From: Pestalotiopsis fici W106-1
Lineage: Eukaryota > Ascomycota > Sordariomycetes > Amphisphaeriales > Sporocadaceae
Assembly (NCBI RefSeq): GCF_000516985.1
Contig: NW_006917091.1
Location: 3,741,022 to 3,805,021, forward strand
Direction of reading: 5' to 3'
DNA: 64,000 nucleotides
The translations under genes and the position numbers were made by a program. Shown one piece after another: positions 59,080 through 64,000 of the stretch (position 1 is the stretch's first letter; each line of letters starts with the position of its first letter). The notes below the pieces were generated by a model. The model searched no databases. It saw only the letters and a list, made by a program, of their open reading frames with translations, and was not told the DNA's origin.

Positions 59080-59235
59080 CTTATCTCGACGACATCGCAG
59101 TTTTTAAGACAAACGCCCCATATTAAAGACTAAAGATTCAACGTGTTTTCCGTCCTCTGCCTGAGCTACCCGCACGTAAGGTTCAATGATAAGCGGCCTT
59201 TACTCCGCATTGACAACTTGCGTTATCGAGATAAG
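59080..59235. promoter_or_regulatory. three GATAAG motifs (GATA-factor sites)
   Basis: GATAAG occurs at 59080-59085 (minus), 59188-59193 (plus) and 59230-59235 (plus), 114-270 bp before the threonine aldolase ATG. Fungal AreA/NIT2-type GATA factors bind HGATAR, often as clustered sites. Control of the aldolase by nitrogen status is an inference. Confidence 0.5.
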
Positions 59236-59348
59236 CGCCGCGTTTACTCAATCCCCCATACTCAAAACTATATTCTTATACACGGTAGGATATTATTGTG
59301 ATTCGCCGGAACCGTTTTACACACACTGAGCTTTGGGACGTCCGGATA

Positions 59349-61011
59349 ATGGCGGCGAAGAGACTGCCGTGGCCCCGCGCCTTTCGGATGACAGCCGCCG
59401 ACCGATCATCGGCTGTACCGCTGCTCTGTAATCACGGCTCCTCCTCCAGCTCCAGCAGAAGAGGAAGCTCACACTTTGCATCTTCATTCCGGTCTGTGGC
59501 TACCTGCACAACAAGATTCAGTAACAGCAGATTTTTATCGAGACAAGCTCACTCGTCTTACACCACAGGCTCAAAAATGGCTCAACAAGAACTTGATCCA
59601 AACCAGGCCTATGAGGAGAATGGGGCAAGGTCGGCCAGCACCTGGCTGGGACACCGGGGCAATGCGGCATTCGATCTGCGAAGTGAGTCTTGTCTACAAC
59701 AGCAGCCTCATGACTTGCACCATATGGCAAGAAAGAAGAGAAGAAAAGTCCAAAACTTGCACATGTTTAGAACTCTCACACTTTCTTTTTCTCTTATACA
59801 ACAAAACTGACATGTTTTTCTCTACTTTTAAAAAAAAAAGGCGATACTCAGACCACACCGACGCTAGAGATGCTGAGGGCCATTGAGGTGACGACGCTCG
59901 ACGACGACGTCTACGCCGAGGACCAGACCACGATTGACCTGGAGCGGCACGTGGCGGCGCTGGCGGGCAAGGAGGCCGGCCTGTTTGTCCTCTCGGGCAC
60001 CATGGGCAACCAGCTGGCCCTCCGGTCCCTGCTCACGCAGCCGCCGCACAGCGTCTTGTGTGATCACCGATCCCACATAATCAAGTATGAGGCTGGAGGG
60101 TGAGCAGAAACCAGCCTTGAAACTACACAATTATTTTTCTCTTAAACTTGCGGCTGATGTTGAGGATCATTCTTGTCCTTTTGTAATATAGTGTCGCAAG
60201 TCTTTCCGGCGCCATGGTGTCGCCCATAGTCCCGGCCAATGGCCTGTACCTCACCCTCGAGGACGTGGAGCAGCACGCCGTGCTAGACGACGACGTGCAC
60301 TCGTGCCCGACGCGCGTGATTAGCCTCGAGAACACGCTGGGCGGCGTCGTCACGCCCCTGGCCGAGGTGCGGCGCGTGGCCGAGTTTGCCCGCGCCCACG
60401 GCATCAAGATGCACCTCGACGGCGCCCGGCTGTGGGAGGCCGCGGCGTCGGGGGCCGGCGGGCTCGATGAGTATGCCTCCTGCTTCGACACCGTGAATCT
60501 GTGCTTTTCCAAGGGCCTCGGCGCCCCGATTGGCTCCGTCCTCGTGGGTCCCGCCGGCGTGGTCAAGCATGCCCGCTGGATGCGCAAGGCTATCGGGGGA
60601 GGACTCCGGCAGTCTGGCGTGGTGACGGCCGCGGCGCGGGTCGCCGTGGACCGGACTTTTGGCAAGGGCCCCAACGGCCAAGGAGGTCTGCTCCAAGGAT
60701 CGCATGCCACGGCCAAGCGCGTCGAGAAGATTTGGACCGATCTGGGCGGCAAGCTCCAGTATCCCGTTGACACTAATATGCTGTGGCTGGATTTGAGTTC
60801 CATTGGCGCCACGTCGTCGAGATTTCAGCAGCTCGGTGCCGAGCAGGGACTCAAACTGTCCGGGCCGCGCATCATTACCCACTACCAGGTAGGCGAGGAT
60901 GCGATCCAGCGCTTGACCAAGGTTTTTGAACAAATGGCTGCCGAACAGAAATCTGAGCCGACGGTCAATGGAACGGCGTCGGATTCAAATGGTGGATTAT
61001 ACAAGATGTGA
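59349..61011 (+). CDS. GLY1: L-threonine aldolase (PLP enzyme) with mitochondrial-type presequence
   Basis: Exons 59349-59682, 59841-60099 and 60192-61011, with introns of 158 and 92 nt, give 470 aa. The first 76 residues are rich in Arg, Ser and Ala and nearly free of acids (MAAKRLPWPRAFRMTAADRS), like a mitochondrial presequence. A second in-frame ATG at 59577 (Met77) with strong context would give a cytosolic form. Catalytic features include FDLRSDTQTTPTLEML, HSVLCDHRSHIIKYEAGGVA, SLENTLGGVVTPL, MHLDGARLWEAA with the PLP-contacting Asp, and CFSKGLGAPIGSVLVG with the Schiff-base Lys. It cleaves threonine or allo-threonine to glycine and acetaldehyde. Exons 2-3 are markedly more GC-rich at third positions than exon 1. 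Confidence 0.94.
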
Positions 61012-61279
61012 GATGAATTGGATGGCAGCAGGATAATCAGCGTCTGTTGAAGCAGTAAATTGACCGTAAGGAATGAAGCTAACTACCAAGCCGTGGAAAA
61101 TAACAGACGTCAAGTCAAGAATCAATGTGAGCCAGTAACGCCACCCTCTCATGTATAACGAGCAGCAAATTCATGAGACATGCGAAAAGCACAAATTATC
61201 AAAGCCAGCCAGTGTCGTTTCATCGGACAGAGACAACCGATACCGTCCCCGAGGCCATCAATGGCTGCTGATAGATGAC

Positions 61280-64000
61280 CTAGTCTTTCTTTGGCATCTC
61301 GTCACTCCATGCTGTAGACTGCTTCCTCGAGTACTGAATGCTCACAAAATCACTCTCCTTTTCCTCTTCCTTCTCCTCGTCTTCCTCGTGCTCATTGTCC
61401 TGATTCGAGTTGTCCTGATTTGAGGTCTTGGTCTTGGAGTAATACCGCTGCCAGGAGTAGTTCTCTCCGAGACGCCTAGCGACGTCATTTGCCTCGTTGA
61501 GGCTCACGAGTCGACGCTTGCCCGGATGGTCCGCTTGGTACTTCTGCACCAGATTCCAGACCTGCTCCTTTCGGGTTGGGATCGCCGGTTCGCTGAGAAT
61601 CTTATAGATTTTGGGAAGCCTGTCGACGTAGCTGTTGTTTACATTGTACCGGTCGAAATTGATACTAATATCTGGACATGGCTTCACCTTCATGCTGATG
61701 ACTTGATCGTACGCAATCTCAGCAGGAGTCCTGCCGACAGAGTTTTCGCGGTACAGCAGATTGGGGTTGTGGTCGAGGATCACCTGGGCATGCTTGGGTA
61801 GCTGGTATGCCACGGCACTGTGAAGGACAGTATCGCCAGATCCGTTCAAGATGCCAAGATCATCTCCTCCAGAGAGCTTGAGCAGAAGCTTTGTGATCTC
61901 CACATGTTCTTCGCTCTCTTTCGACTCAAAATGATGATCCTCCTCCCAAGGATGAGAGCGAGTTGTCTTGACCTCTTTGGCATCTTTGATCCAGGAATGT
62001 AACGGCGTGTCACCTCCATGAGTGAGGTGAGTGCGTTGAAGGAAAAGATGAGCCCTGAGTTCTGGGTCCAATAGGCTGAGAAGGCTCTCAAGCTTTCCAA
62101 GTTTTGGCTTGTTGGCCAGCATTGCGTGGATGATATTATTGTAGTCTTTGTCCTTGACGGATTGATCAGCGCCAGCATCAACAAGAGTCTTTGCAAACTC
62201 TACGCGGCCCATGAGACAAGCTAGAAACAGAGGTGTGTAACCAGATTCCGATTTTGCCTCCAAGGAGGATGGATAGACCCGGGCCAGATACTTGATGAGA
62301 CGATTGGTCTCATGCCCAAGAGGTCCGAGGACAGCAGCATGAATCACCATATCATCTATTTAAACAGTCAGTATCAAAGCCTCAAGAAAAGTAGGACGTA
62401 TCCAGGTAAGCTTACTTTGAAGACCAAGCCACTTTGTAATGGCTCTGTCGAAGCCACCCGGTGATTGCTTCAAATGCTTTAGGCGCGGGTCCTCCTTCGC
62501 CACCTTGGACTTTCCAAACTCCAGGTACTGCCTTGTCGGAGTATCGCTCAAGAACCACTCGACAGAGGCCAAAGAGCCTTCGACAGCAGCAGTCAACAAA
62601 GGAGGCACTTGACTGCCTGTTGCCTTGACAATGACATTGCGACCGGCGTTTGCCCAGTCTGATCGTTTCTTGCCGTACACAGTAAGTCCTTGATAGTACT
62701 TTGGCTTTGTCTTCATCTCCACGCCACTCTTCTTCACCAAGTGCTCAAGTGGGATACCCGCGCCAAACCTTGCAATAACGTCGCTCAACATATCGGTCCG
62801 GCCCAGGCTGACAGCCAATTTGAAGTCAGCCTCGGAAAGTGAGTAGAATCGGCTCGATTCATCCTCTTCTGTCTGTGCAGGCGCGTGGGTTCTGAAGTAA
62901 ACGTCCGTGTCCAAGAGAAAATTGAATCGTTCCTTGTCATTGTGTTTCAGAGCAAAGGATAGGGGAGTGTTATTGCCAATTTCGTCTTCGATCTGATCGC
63001 CGCGCATGATGAATAAAGGACACGACTTGTTTAGTACGGAGCTAGGCAGCTCATGACTCTTGACCTTCATGGAGACCTGGCCAATGTTCTCAATGGTGAA
63101 CTGATCATCTACAATCTCTTCGTAGATTCTTGGGTTGTCATCACCGTCGTCGTCCGCCTCTTCATCGCTGCCATTCTCGTCCTCGTCTCGGGTCATCTTG
63201 TAGCGTTTTGTCTTCTCCTCTGGGGGTGACCATTGGGCCTGCACGATTTCAAGAATGGCCTTGGCTGTGTCAAGGTGACCTCTCAAGAAGGCAATTGAGA
63301 AGGGTGAATTCCAGCCGAGGTCTAGTACAGCCACCTTGAGAGGCGGCTCGGACTTGTCGGTCCCCCAGGCAGAAAGTGTCAAGGACTTGATCTTCTCAAG
63401 ATCGCCAGTCCACGCAGCCTCGAATCTATTGACAAGCTGTTAGTTCATGGCTTCTCCTGTACAGTCAGAGTGATGGGAGTACTTACAGCTCAATATAGGC
63501 TTCTCTTCGGATTTCAGTCACATCAGAAGCACCATGAATAGTGTACTTGTATTCGTACGCGCGATCCTTCCCGTTACTATCTCCTCTCGGCTGTTTGACT
63601 GGTGGTGGGATATCAGGGAACTGCTGTGCAAAAGTCAGAGCACCCTTGGCTACGAGGGCTTCCTCAACCTGTTGAAGCTGTGAGATCATCTTGTTAATGG
63701 TTTCCTTCTTGGCCTTGATGTCGTCATCATTGTGTTCCTGTCGTGCCTTGTTAAACAACTCGACCTGATGATTGTATAAATTGAACTTGTGGTCGATGTC
63801 ATGTTTGACAAGCCAATGCTGATACGTGCCAGCCGTGAACTTCTGCAGGAATTCTTCCGTCCCTTGTGGCCCAGGAGGAGCTTCAGTGTACTTGTTTTGG
63901 AAACGATGGCCACCGCCATAGACAGTAGTGTGAAAAAAATATCTGGTCGGCTCATCCTTGTACTCGCCCAGAATCTCGAGACATCGGCGCACTTCATCAA
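61280..64000 (-). CDS. large ankyrin-repeat protein, 5' part outside window
   Basis: Three exons visible: 64000-63487 (continuing beyond the window), 63425-62416 and 62355-61280, with introns of 61 and 60 nt whose phases close. About 866 residues are present and the start lies to the right. The first visible part has a charged helical region (LFNKARQEHNDDDIKAKKET). Ankyrin-like repeats follow, for example NSPFSIAFLRGHLDTAKAIL, NNTPLSFALKHNDKERFNFL, YTPLFLACLMGRVEFAKTLV and GDTVLHSAVAYQLPKHAQVI. Two acidic insertions and an acidic C-terminal tail (EHEEDEEKEEEKE) separate or end them. No membrane segment or enzyme domain is seen here. Its function is not known. Its 3' end lies 268 bp from that of the threonine aldolase gene, in convergent orientation. 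Confidence 0.82.

Larger units (their letters stand above)
57726..59348. promoter_or_regulatory. divergent promoter, GT17 / threonine aldolase
   Basis: 1.6 kb between divergent starts. It holds the AGCA microsatellite near the GT17 start and three GATAAG sites at 59080-59235 near the aldolase start. No protein gene is supported. Confidence 0.5.

Noticed and set aside
60123..60933. Two minus-strand frames (229 and 216 codons) in threonine aldolase
   Set aside because: Antisense shadows of the GC-rich catalytic exon.

Overview
The window is nuclear DNA of a filamentous ascomycete (Pezizomycotina), most likely a sordariomycete. Three things point there: short GT-AG introns (47-233 nt, often with a visible CTAAC/CTAAT branch site), a HET-domain NLR gene, and a 10.6 kb AT-rich block mutated in the style of repeat-induced point mutation (RIP). 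The species cannot be named from sequence alone. I reconstructed most genes by joining exons at splice sites read by eye and checking that the reading phase closes.

Left arm (1-13.4 kb) looks like accessory sequence. It holds a RING-CH membrane E3 ligase (-), a secreted thaumatin/osmotin-like protein (+), a secreted cysteine-rich protein (+), a small single-pass membrane protein (-), a HET-NACHT-ankyrin NLR (+) whose ankyrin repeats are nearly identical, and a secreted Ser/Thr-rich mucin-like protein (-). Secreted, surface and self/non-self recognition genes sit directly beside a transposon graveyard.

Middle (13.395-23.974 kb) is a nested transposon. A DNA element of about 3.0 kb with 65-bp terminal inverted repeats, probably with a TA target duplication, was entered by a 7.6 kb Ty3/Gypsy chromodomain retrotransposon. 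The retrotransposon has LTRs of about 515 bp and a perfect 5-bp TATTA duplication. RIP then filled both with stops. Gag zinc knuckle, protease, reverse transcriptase, RNase H, integrase and chromodomain are still readable.

Right arm (24.7-64 kb) is mostly conserved housekeeping sequence. It encodes an annexin (+), an ABCC/MRP transporter (+), dynein intermediate chain (-), ATP synthase subunit e (+), a Nup159-type nucleoporin (-), proteasome beta-2 (+), a GNAT acetyltransferase (-), Erv46 (+), a Sel1-repeat Dsf2/Nif1-like protein with a very long upstream region (+), a secreted cyanovirin-N homology lectin (-), a GT17 glycosyltransferase (-), L-threonine aldolase with a mitochondrial-type presequence (+), and the 3' part of a large ankyrin protein (-, cut by the window end). 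Many genes are paired head to head and share promoters: dynein IC/ATP synthase e, Nup159/PUP1, GNAT/Erv46 and GT17/threonine aldolase. No rRNA, tRNA or CRISPR was found.
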